A stretch of 6,998 nt of DNA from an uncultured Chlorobiaceae bacterium (GCA_903929845.1 CAIYWF010000135.1:1-6998); one strand, 5' to 3'; numbered from the stretch's first letter, positions 1 through 5,168 are shown. The notes: generated from the letters alone by a model not told the origin. Numbers and translations: made by a program.

Positions 1-99
1 ATCCCGCGTGAAAAAATTGGACCGACTTTCGGAAAACTTGATGATGCCTCGATGCTAACCGTTAACCGGGCGCTCGCAGTGTGGCTTGGATTCGCATAA
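1..99 (+). CDS. MazF/PemK-family toxin, C-terminal end (partial)
   Basis: Frame 1 is open from the window edge to a TAA at 97-99 and gives 32 residues: IPREKIGPTFGKLDD, then ASMLTVNRALAVWLGFA. The pattern 'K-x-G-x3-G-x-LDD-x-x-M-x3-N-RAL-x-x-x-LG' ending the protein is the usual C-terminal helix of MazF/PemK-type toxins, which are ribosome-independent mRNA endonucleases neutralised by a small antitoxin. The catalytic N-terminal part and any antitoxin gene would lie to the left, outside the window, so activity cannot be judged. It runs on the + strand, opposite to the two genes that follow. The call rests on recognising the short tail only; fairly confident about the family. Confidence 0.65.
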   Translation: MPREKIGPTFGKLDDASMLTVNRALAVWLGFA

Positions 100-371
100 G
101 CAACCCTAATCTTAGTCCATTCATACCGAATAACTGTTGTAGATATGATGTGTTTGAGATAAATAACTCTACATAATCTTTATTATGGGTTCGCCTCAGA
201 AAACGGCATTTGAATGTACGCCAACTTGAGAAATCATAATTTCCGCTAAAGAATAGCCTCCGCCGCCAGCAACTCCGCTTCGCTCCACTGCCTGCTGCTC
301 CAGCGCTTTGCAGCGGCATGGGAGCATGGTGCAAGAGCAAGGCAAGCTGAGTTGCGCGAAAGCGGGGGGCC
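100..371. other. Stretch without a supported gene
   Basis: Between the toxin stop codon and the first attC site I see no gene I can defend. The longest minus-strand open frame here (340 down to 62) begins with TTG, has no Shine-Dalgarno sequence, resembles no family I know and runs back through the toxin gene on the other strand. The right part (about 250-371) is GC-rich and the left part AT-rich. If the array continues leftward past the attC at 372-430, this would be the start of the next cassette, possibly non-coding or decayed; no second attC end is visible before the toxin gene. Confidence 0.4.
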
Positions 372-430
372 GCCTAACGACAAGTTGAGCCGTGAGTGAA
401 GCGAAGCTCTGCTGGAACGTTAAGTTAGGT
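372..430 (-). mobile_element. Integron attC recombination site
   Basis: Read on the minus strand this 59-base element starts with ACCTAAC (430-424, fits RYYYAAC) and ends with GTTAGGC (378-372, fits GTTRRRY). Imperfect complementary arms lie between them. Core sites, size and position fit an attC ('59-base element'), the site an integron integrase uses as a folded single strand. It overlaps the stop codon of the membrane-protein gene (425-427), the usual arrangement in a cassette where attC sits at the 3' end of the gene. The inner arms are only partly complementary by eye, which is normal for attC sites. Confidence 0.65.
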
Positions 431-907
431 TTGATGAAGAACCATGTACGTCAACAATACGATTGCGCAAGCCACAGTCACTCCGAATGGGAACCAGAGA
501 GCATTATCTTCAAAATGAGTGACCCGATCTTGCTCCTCAATCTTTCGAATGGGTTCAAAAGGCTCGGAATACAACAGATTCTGATTCAGGTAGAACGACT
601 CCCGGATTTGCAAACAAGCCCGCGTCTGCACCAACCAGGAACGGAACGTAAGAAAGGAAACCACGTAGAGCAGAAGTAAAAGAATCTGGGCGAGGAGAAG
701 CACGTTTCTTAATTCCTGATGACCAACGAAGAATACTGCTAAGCCAACAAGTCCAGGGACGACATAATATGTGAGTCTAAAGACAGCTTCCTGTTTCTCC
801 CTAATCTCAATCCTGTCCTGTGCCATCAAGGCGTTAACAATGGATAGCCTGTCGCTAACGCCGAGTGAGCAACGTTTAGATATTTCCCCTTCCGTCGGCT
901 GGTTCAT
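425..907 (-). CDS. Small integral membrane protein, function unknown (probable integron cassette gene)
   Basis: A 160-residue protein with three likely membrane segments, about residues 45-61, 68-88 and 138-157. The first two are joined by a very short loop (GHQELRN). A soluble stretch of about 50 residues follows, with a charged segment 'CLQIRESFY...PFEPIRKIEEQD' (98-127). No signal peptide or catalytic motif is seen. The start is well supported: GGGAGG lies six bases before the ATG on the minus strand (914-919). I do not recognise a named family, though small proteins of this design are common in cassette arrays. The gene ends inside the attC at 372-430 and follows the attC at 945-1002, so it fills one cassette of about 620 bases. 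It may depend on a promoter upstream in the array; none is evident in the 37 bases between the upstream attC and the gene. Confidence 0.75.
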   Translation of the reverse strand: MNQPTEGEISKRCSLGVSDRLSIVNALMAQDRIEIREKQEAVFRLTYYVVPGLVGLAVFFVGHQELRNVLLLAQILLLLLYVVSFLTFRSWLVQTRACLQIRESFYLNQNLLYSEPFEPIRKIEEQDRVTHFEDNALWFPFGVTVACAIVLLTYMVLHQT

Positions 908-944
908 GTAGTGCCTCCCATTTATTCGTGTGAGATACGAGGTG

Positions 945-1002
945 GCCTAACCCATCATTCCAGCGGACTGCCTACGGCAGCCGCTGGAATGATGGGTTAG
1001 GC
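945..1002 (-). mobile_element. Integron attC site, almost perfect palindrome
   Basis: GCCTAAC (945-951) and GTTAGGC (996-1002) are the outer core sites of a 58-base element. Positions 944-966 pair without a mismatch with 981-1003. Inside, 968-972 pair with 976-980 around a TAC loop, leaving one unpaired A at 967. It sits 35 bases after the VOC gene stop and 37 bases before the start of the membrane-protein gene, exactly where the attC of the VOC cassette should be. It could be taken for a terminator, but no T-run follows on either strand and the end motifs match attC rules. The full symmetry is unusual for an attC. Confidence 0.7.
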
Positions 1003-1037
1003 CGCGCGCGCTCAAGAAACTCAACTACCCAGCTTGC

Positions 1038-1406
1038 TCACTGCATCGAGTGCAGGCCGAACATGTTGCCCTCAGGATCAATGCCCAGCGCGATGAAGCC
1101 GTATTGGCCTATGGACATTTTCTCCTTCTGTATTTGACCGCCTGCTTTTGACGCCTTGGCAGCTTCAACCGCGCAATCTTTGCAGCTGAAGTAGACCAAT
1201 ACGCTATTGGCTCCCGAGGAAAACCCTGGCATCTTGACTAACGCCCCAGATGCCCCGGATCCCTCGGCGCTCATTGGGAATGCCCACATCTCGATTCCCG
1301 GGCTTTCGAGCTTCGACAGCTTCACACCAAAAACAGCCTCGTAGAACGCTTTCGCACGAGACATATCTTCAACGTAGATTTCAAACCAGCCAACAGGATT
1401 GTTCAT
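1038..1406 (-). CDS. VOC superfamily (glyoxalase/bleomycin-resistance fold) protein
   Basis: A 122-residue protein starting MNNPVGWFEIYVED. The segment 'WFEIYVEDMSRAKAFYEAVFG' region (residues 7-27) is the classic first beta-alpha unit of a VOC domain, and 'DPEGNMFGLHS' (110-120) is the classic last strand. Size and pattern fit the single-domain group annotated as 'enzyme related to lactoylglutathione lyase'. Members bind a metal and small ligands, but the substrate cannot be told from sequence. Residues E9 and the C-terminal segment lie where metal ligands are usual in the family, which I cannot confirm here. The ATG at 1406 is preferred over one seven codons upstream because a Shine-Dalgarno sequence fits only this start. 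The gene is followed by the attC at 945-1002, making a cassette of about 445 bases. VOC proteins are frequent integron cassette cargo. Confidence 0.85.
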   Translation of the reverse strand: MNNPVGWFEIYVEDMSRAKAFYEAVFGVKLSKLESPGIEMWAFPMSAEGSGASGALVKMPGFSSGANSVLVYFSCKDCAVEAAKASKAGGQIQKEKMSIGQYGFIALGIDPEGNMFGLHSMQ

Positions 1407-1410
1407 CGCG

Positions 1411-1416
1411 CTTCCT
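1411..1416 (-). promoter_or_regulatory. Ribosome binding site deciding the VOC gene start
   Basis: AGGAAG on the minus strand ends four bases before the ATG at 1406-1404. It lies inside the first codons of the longer alternative reading from 1427, so it supports the shorter 122-residue protein beginning MNNPVGW, which also matches where VOC domains begin. Confidence 0.55.
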
Positions 1417-1441
1417 TTCACGTGCATTGTTCAATTGCGAG

Positions 1442-1448
1442 GCCTAAC
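1442..1448 (-). mobile_element. Orphan integron core site (possible attI edge or broken attC)
   Basis: Read on the minus strand this is GTTAGGC, the same 7-base core found at both attC sites, and it lies 35 bases upstream of the VOC start codon. It therefore marks the other end of the VOC cassette. In the next 150 bases to the right no matching GTTRRRY is found on the + strand, so no complete attC is present. It may be the crossover point of an attI site or the remnant of a damaged attC. No integrase gene is visible to the right within the window. Confidence 0.45.
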
Positions 1449-1499
1449 AATAATTAGATTGATCCGCCTAAATTGGGCATTTTTGTACTGCAACCCACA

Positions 1500-1526
1500 T
1501 ATAGTTCACTATACTCAAACTTTGAG
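1500..1526. promoter_or_regulatory. Two adjacent small palindromes, possible operator
   Basis: TATAGT-TC-ACTATA (1500-1513) is followed directly by CTCAAA-C-TTTGAG (1514-1526), two perfect 6-base-arm inverted repeats in tandem. They lie between the minus-strand VOC cassette and the possible HxlR relic on the + strand. TATAGT/ACTATA-type dyads are plausible operators for dimeric winged-helix regulators. The TATACT at 1510-1515 could also act as a -10 box, but no convincing -35 is placed for it. Function is inferred from symmetry and position only. Confidence 0.3.
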
Positions 1527-1578
1527 CACACTTCCGGCATCGAAATATGCCAGCCCTGCAACGGATTACCGTGCAAAG

Positions 1579-1638
1579 CTCCATGAAGAACGTCAGTACA
1601 ACGCCCCCGCAAAAGTGGAGTACCGCCTTTGCTCCTGA
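1579..1638 (+). pseudogene. Possible relic of an HxlR-family transcription regulator
   Basis: In the frame ending at the TGA at 1636-1638 the residues LHEERQYNAPAKVEYRLCS resemble the wing of HxlR-family winged-helix regulators, typically '(E)R-x-x-Y-x-x-x-P-P-(R/K)-VEY-x-L-T'. The match includes the diagnostic VEY-x-L, with one residue fewer between Y and VEY than usual. Neither the upstream DNA-binding helix nor the C-terminal helix can be read in any frame nearby, so if real this is a short fossil. The palindromes at 1500-1526 lie where such a regulator might have bound. A 19-residue match could be chance; kept at low confidence. Confidence 0.25.
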
Positions 1639-1705
1639 ACGCCCTGCGGAACTACAAAAACGTTTATCCTTACGAGCGGGCTTAGGCCATGCGTTGGCGA
1701 ATGCT

Positions 1706-1735
1706 TTGCTTTTATGTTATCAATTGTTGTATTAT
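1706..1735 (+). promoter_or_regulatory. Candidate promoter for the 1788-3479 module
   Basis: TTGCTT (1706-1711) and TATTAT (1730-1735) are separated by 18 bases and lie about 50 bases before the ATG at 1788, in an AT-rich stretch. They match the usual sigma-70 boxes at four and five of six positions. No clear Shine-Dalgarno precedes the ATG. The boxes were chosen by eye. Confidence 0.3.
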
Positions 1736-1787
1736 CGAAGAGAACATTCAACGCCGTCAGTAACCAATTTACAAAGCGCCTGTTCAA

Positions 1788-2212
1788 ATGAAAAGAAAAA
1801 CAGGATATAATCCAAAGCGTCGTTTCGATACTGATACTGGTTCAACGTTGCTTGATCAAATTGCCCGAGCATTCGTTACGGTGGAAACCCGGAACATAAA
1901 CGCAATCCCGGCGACTTTGGGTTAACACCACCAGCACAACCAAGGCCGGATAAATCACTCTGTGATGATCTTGGAATCTTTTCAAAAGTCGAAGCAGAAC
2001 GATTGTTACAAGAGGGAGCAAAAAAAGGGATGGTCAGTCAAGCACGTCGCGAAGGTTTTCCGCAGAATATCTGGGCGGTCACTTCGGATGGCTCTCCGGT
2101 TGAGGCTCAACTTGAAAACGCCAGTTCAGGAGCTTATCATGGATACCCGATGCCCGATACCGATCCTTTCTCCAGGCAAGTTCTTTTGAAATTGAGGCGC
2201 GTCAATGAGTAA
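1788..2212 (+). pseudogene. Conserved small protein of unknown function, broken by a frameshift
   Basis: From the ATG at 1788 the frame reads MKRKTGYNPKRRFDTDTGS, then TLLDQIAR, and then becomes meaningless until a TAA 45 codons in. From 1868 a second frame continues the protein: SIRYGGNPEHK, PGDFGLTPPAQPRP, LCDDLGIF, EAERLLQEGAKKGMVS, FPQNIWAVTSDGSPVEAQLEN, then YHGYPMPDTDPF, ending with TAA at 2210-2212. The two join if one base is missing around 1866-1870, giving about 141 residues. I recognise the motifs GGNPEHK-x3-PGDFGL, P-x-NIWAV, EAQLEN and YHGYP as a recurring, uncharacterised family found beside proteins like the next gene, but can give it no function. The last 8 bases overlap the next start (ATGAGTAA), so the two were co-translated. 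A TTG at 2003 could at most restart the C-terminal half. Confidence 0.7.
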
Positions 2213-3479
2213 CACATTTGCAATTGATTTTGAATGGCTTGAGCGCTTCACGCCTGATGAAGCAGAGCGTGTTACCTTTGCGGACATCAAAATAACCGTT
2301 GGAGGGGTGGTCATTACGGAACTTGAAGATGTCAATGCCAAGACCATCCGACCTGCTGCACGTCTCTCGGCTTATGCAATGGCGTTGTGGTTGCTTGGGA
2401 ATTGGTGGCGCATTGTGCGTGAGCCAGAACGTGGATTATCAGAATCCTGGGAGATGAGTCATCGGCTTGGCGCTATCGGTCAAAGATTTCTCTGGCCCGA
2501 CTTGAGCTTCAACAGTGATGGATCGGCACTGCTGGTCAGGATGAATGCGACACCTCCGTCCAGCCGTCAAATGGTGCGGTATCTGAATGGAGTGTGCGAG
2601 GTTGTTTCGTTGGCTGCCTTTGAAGCCACTGTCCTCTCTTTTGTCGATGCAGTTATTGGCCGGCTGCATTCCATGAGCTGCAAGACGAGCCTTCTGCAAG
2701 ATCTCCGGGAGAATATTGTTGAAGAGCGCAGTAACCCTTTATCAGTGCAGTGGTGAGAGATGGAGGCATTATTGGGTTATGACCCCGATGAGGCGTCTGA
2801 AGAGCTTATGGCTGCGCTGCTTGCTCAAGGCGAACTATCAGGATACGACGCAGTGGCGGAGGTGCTGGCTCAAAGCACAACAGATTCACCAGAAATTATT
2901 GATGCACTTTTCAGGAACGTTCAGGGCCATACCGAGCGAATGTTCGTGCCCAATACCGAAGCATTGAGAACAGAGACTGCCTGCATAGATTATTCTCTGT
3001 TGCCATGGGAAAGAGCGGCTGTCGCTGCCCGCGCAGCAAAAAAGTATTGGGCGCTGCCGGATGGTCCTGTGAGCAACAAGCAGTTGATAGACCTCTTTTC
3101 ACTCTCAAGCGATATTTTCACCAACAATCATAGGGCAAAAAGCCCCATAACGGTTGGGTTTCGCAATGGAGTACCGGATCGACTTGATGTCTGCCTCAAT
3201 ACCTCATATCCCACCAATCACCGATTTGCTCTTTTGCGTCTGGTGGGTGATCGGCTTTATTCTCCGGATACCGACAAGTTCCTGCCGGTTACCACCGTTA
3301 AAACAGCCCGGCAGAAGTTTCAGCGAGCTTACGCCCAAGAGTTTCTCTGTCCTTCCGATGCGCTGAAAGATTTTGTTGGTGAAGACTTCGGAGAAGAAAA
3401 GCTGGATGAAGCGGCACACTACTTCAACGTTTCAACAAGGCTGATAGAGACGACATTGGTGAACAAAGGCTTTATATGA
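2205..3479 (+). pseudogene. ImmA/IrrE-like (DUF955) protein split by an in-frame stop
   Basis: Two open stretches in one frame, 2205-2753 (183 residues) and 2757-3479, are parted by a single TGA at 2754-2756. Read through, they make a 424-codon protein; the sense resumes at once (EMEALLGYDPDEA), and an ATG at 2760 has only a GAGAG touching it, not a spaced ribosome site. The N-terminal half (WLLGNWWRIVREPE, SWEMSHRLGAIG, FLWPDLSFNSDG) shows no known domain. The C-terminal half (numbered from M at 2760) fits the ImmA/IrrE fold: RFALLRLVGD at 155-164 lines up with RFTLAHELGH, RQKFQRAYAQEFLCP at 184-198 with the 'E-x-x-AN-x-FAAELLMP' helix, and a terminal '...AAHYFNVSTRLIETTLVNKGFI' helix pair. 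The HExxH residues are R160, L161 and D164, and the third ligand is lost, so a peptidase is unlikely. Probably a nonsense mutant (for instance CGA to TGA); two separate polypeptides are possible. Confidence 0.7.
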
Positions 3480-3655
3480 TAGAGGTAGTCTGTTCGATTG
3501 AGTCCAGCTTGATGCAAAACAGTTCACATTTCGGTCGATCATACTCTTCTATTAAAGGAAAATATTACAATAAATATACCAAGATTAACTGGCGTTTTAC
3601 AACCGAAAAAGCAAGAATCAAGCTGTTACGCCTTTATCCGGCAATTGAGGTGTGA
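3476..3655 (+). pseudogene. 59-codon frame ending in a transposase-like tail
   Basis: An ATG at 3476 overlaps the stop of the preceding frame (ATGA) and opens 59 codons to a TGA at 3653-3655. The first third (MIEVVCSIESSL...) is unrecognised. The end, KINWRFTTEKARIKLLRLYP, resembles the 'NW-x-FTT-x-x-ARIKL-x-x-LYP' C-terminus I associate with DDE transposases of IS630 type. No DDE core, inverted terminal repeats or target duplication is visible, so it would be the extreme 3' remnant of an insertion sequence fused by decay to the end of the module. It may equally be a small third gene of the module. The family call is from memory and tentative. Confidence 0.4.
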
Positions 3656-3686
3656 CATGACACTATCGTCATCAGGTAAATGATCA

Positions 3687-3718
3687 GTCGCGCCCCCAGC
3701 GGGCGCGTGGATTGAAAC
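3687..3718 (+). CRISPR. Solitary CRISPR repeat (type I-C-like), no array
   Basis: The 32 bases begin GTCGCGCCCC and end GCGTGGATTGAAAC, the class of repeat carried by type I-C arrays (their processed repeat tag ends in ATTGAAAC). CGCGCCC (3689-3695) and GGGCGCG (3701-3707) form the expected 7-base-pair stem around a 5-base loop. No second copy, complete or degenerate, lies at one spacer distance (about 34-37 bases) on either side, and no cas gene is in the window. It is either the last survivor of a lost array or a repeat carried in by rearrangement. The orientation given follows the 3' GAAAC end. Confidence 0.75.
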
Positions 3719-3720
3719 CT

Positions 3721-3849
3721 TTTTTTTATAGGGCTTCACAATCACCACACTTCATCGCGCATGAACTTGATCTCGGACAAGGAGCAAGAGGCATTGTCTT
3801 CGACCCGAAAGCGAGAAACGTCAGCAAGTTTGAGTGGGAGAGGCTCTAA
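3721..3849 (+). pseudogene. 3' end of an unidentified gene (42 codons)
   Basis: The frame ending at TAA 3847-3849 reads FIAHELDLGQGARGIVFDPK followed by ARNVSKFEWERL and looks like genuine protein: balanced composition, a G-x-x-x-G-I-V-F-D-P turn and a charged amphipathic end. No ATG or GTG opens it. The frame runs back without a stop through the CRISPR repeat to 3661, so the repeat and the T-run now stand where the rest of the gene should be. I cannot name the family. It is best read as the tail of a gene cut off when the CRISPR or insertion-sequence material arrived. Confidence 0.4.
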
Positions 3850-4067
3850 CTCAAGAAGGGGGCAACTGTTGACCGAGTGTATTTTTGTCTGAAAATATTT
3901 TTTTCGTGTTTGGATATCGTTAACAATCGTATATTAAGCATATAAGCATGTTGCTTTGTAGCATGGATCAAACATTTTCTTTTGCAGCCCCTGCGGGAAT
4001 GTTTTCATAACCTTCAGGTCGCTGAAAAACAAACATTTACAGTTTCAATTTCAAAACGGAGGTAGTA
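3850..4067 (+). promoter_or_regulatory. Leader and promoter region of the hydrogenase operon
   Basis: The 218 bases before hupS contain no gene and are strongly AT-rich in the middle, as expected of the operon promoter. Two weak sigma-70-like pairs can be drawn: TTGACC (3869-3874) with AAATAT (3893-3898), spacer 18; and TTAACA (3920-3925) with TATAAG (3941-3946), spacer 15. I see no GG-N10-GC sigma-54 pair that I would defend and no clear terminator for the relics upstream. GGAGG at 4058-4062, five bases before the ATG, is the hupS ribosome site. Confidence 0.4.
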
Positions 4068-5153
4068 ATGCAAAGCAACCAGACCTTTGCTGATCTCTTC
4101 AGGGCCAGGGGAGTAAGCCGCAGGGACTTTCTCAAGTTTTGTTCGCTTACTTCGGTTTATCTTGGTCTTGCCCCCTCGATGGTGCCAAGTATTATTCAGG
4201 CGATGGAGAAAAAGCCTCGAACTCCCGTTATATGGATTCACGGCCTTGAGTGTACCTGCTGCTCCGAGTCTTTTATTCGCTCTTCCCATCCCACTATTGA
4301 AGATCTGCTCTTCAACATGATTTCTCTTGATTATGATGATGTACTGAGCGCTGCTGCGGGCCATCAGTTAGAAGATGCGCGCCGCAAAATCATGAAAGAG
4401 TACAAGGGGAAATACATTCTTGCCGTTGAAGGAAATGCCTCCACAAAAGATGATGGTGTCTACTGTATGGTTGGTGGCGATTCATTTCTGAATACCCTGA
4501 AAGAGACTGCTGCGGATGCGGCCGCCATTATTGCCTGTGGCACCTGTGCTTCATTTGGCTGTGTGCAGAATGCCGATCCGAACCCGACTGGCGCAGCACC
4601 GATTTCTGATATTATCAAGGACAAGCCCATTGTCAAGGTGCCGGGCTGTCCAGCGATTTCAGAAGTTATGACTGGTGTTATTACCCATTTTCACACCTTC
4701 GGTACCCTTCCTGAACTTGATCGTCTCGGTCGTCCAAAAGCATTCTACAAGACGAGGATTCACGATAAATGCTATCGGCGCGCCTTCTTTGATGCGGGTA
4801 TGTTTGTCAGAAGTTTTGATGATGATGCGACAAGAAAGGGGTGGTGTCTCTATAAGATGGGGTGCAAGGGGCCGACGACCTATAATGCCTGTTCAAAGAT
4901 CCAGTGGAACGGTGGAACGAGCTTCCCTATTGGTTCCGGTCATCCTTGTATCGGCTGCTCTGAGCCTCATTTTTGGGATAGGGGTCCATTCTACAGCAGA
5001 CTTGCTGAAGTTCCGTTCCTTGGCAGTGACAGCAATGCAGACAAGATTGGCATAGTAGCTGTTGGCGCTGCTGCCGCCGGTGCTGCCGCTCATGCGGCGG
5101 TGACCGCAGCAAAGAAAGCGAAATCAGACAAGCTTGATAATGATAAAGCATAA
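4068..5153 (+). CDS. hupS: Membrane-bound uptake NiFe hydrogenase, small (FeS) subunit, six-cysteine type
   Basis: A 361-residue FeS-cluster subunit that carries electrons from the NiFe site of HupL towards the membrane cytochrome. SRRDFLK at 17-23 plus a hydrophobic stretch to about 43 is a Tat signal; cleavage after A45 is expected. From there it aligns with mature E. coli HyaA without gaps, at a constant offset of 45. Proximal cluster: C62, C64, C65, C160, C165, C194 (HyaA C17, C19, C20, C115, C120, C149), including both extra cysteines of oxygen-tolerant enzymes. Distal cluster: H232, C235, C260, C266. Medial [3Fe-4S]: C275, C294, C297, with P287 at the HyaA P242 position. An alanine-rich segment at 326-348 is the C-terminal membrane anchor. 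Ribosome site GGAGG; 15 bases separate it from hupL. The HyaA residue numbers are family knowledge recalled from memory. Confidence 0.96.
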   Translation: MQSNQTFADLFRARGVSRRDFLKFCSLTSVYLGLAPSMVPSIIQAMEKKPRTPVIWIHGLECTCCSESFIRSSHPTIEDLLFNMISLDYDDVLSAAAGHQLEDARRKIMKEYKGKYILAVEGNASTKDDGVYCMVGGDSFLNTLKETAADAAAIIACGTCASFGCVQNADPNPTGAAPISDIIKDKPIVKVPGCPAISEVMTGVITHFHTFGTLPELDRLGRPKAFYKTRIHDKCYRRAFFDAGMFVRSFDDDATRKGWCLYKMGCKGPTTYNACSKIQWNGGTSFPIGSGHPCIGCSEPHFWDRGPFYSRLAEVPFLGSDSNADKIGIVAVGAAAAGAAAHAAVTAAKKAKSDKLDNDKA

Positions 5154-5168
5154 CCAGGGAGTAAGCTC

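Noticed and set aside
62..340. Minus-strand 92-codon open frame
   Set aside because: TTG start, no ribosome site, no family resemblance, and it overlaps the MazF-like tail read on the other strand.
392..679. Plus-strand 95-codon frame opposite the membrane protein
   Set aside because: Antisense shadow of the minus-strand gene, which has membrane segments and a strong ribosome site; it also starts inside the attC.
944..1003. Transcription terminator between the two minus-strand genes
   Set aside because: No T-run on either side, and the end motifs and position fit an attC better; the hairpin might still reduce read-through.
1547..1810. 87-codon plus-strand frame across the HxlR-like scrap and module start
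   Set aside because: Wrong frame for both the VEYRL match and the 1788 gene; no recognisable content or ribosome site.
2754..2756. TGA read as selenocysteine or tryptophan
   Set aside because: No selenocysteine insertion hairpin was noticed after it, the flanking residues are not a redox motif, and other genes in the window use TGG for tryptophan and TGA as stop.
3689..3727. Rho-independent terminator formed by a GC hairpin and a run of eight T
   Set aside because: The stem is the CRISPR repeat stem and ends 12 bases before the T-run (3720-3727), too far for a standard terminator; fortuitous termination is not excluded.
4675..5055. 126-codon plus-strand frame inside hupS
   Set aside because: Out-of-frame shadow of a gene with every cluster ligand in place.
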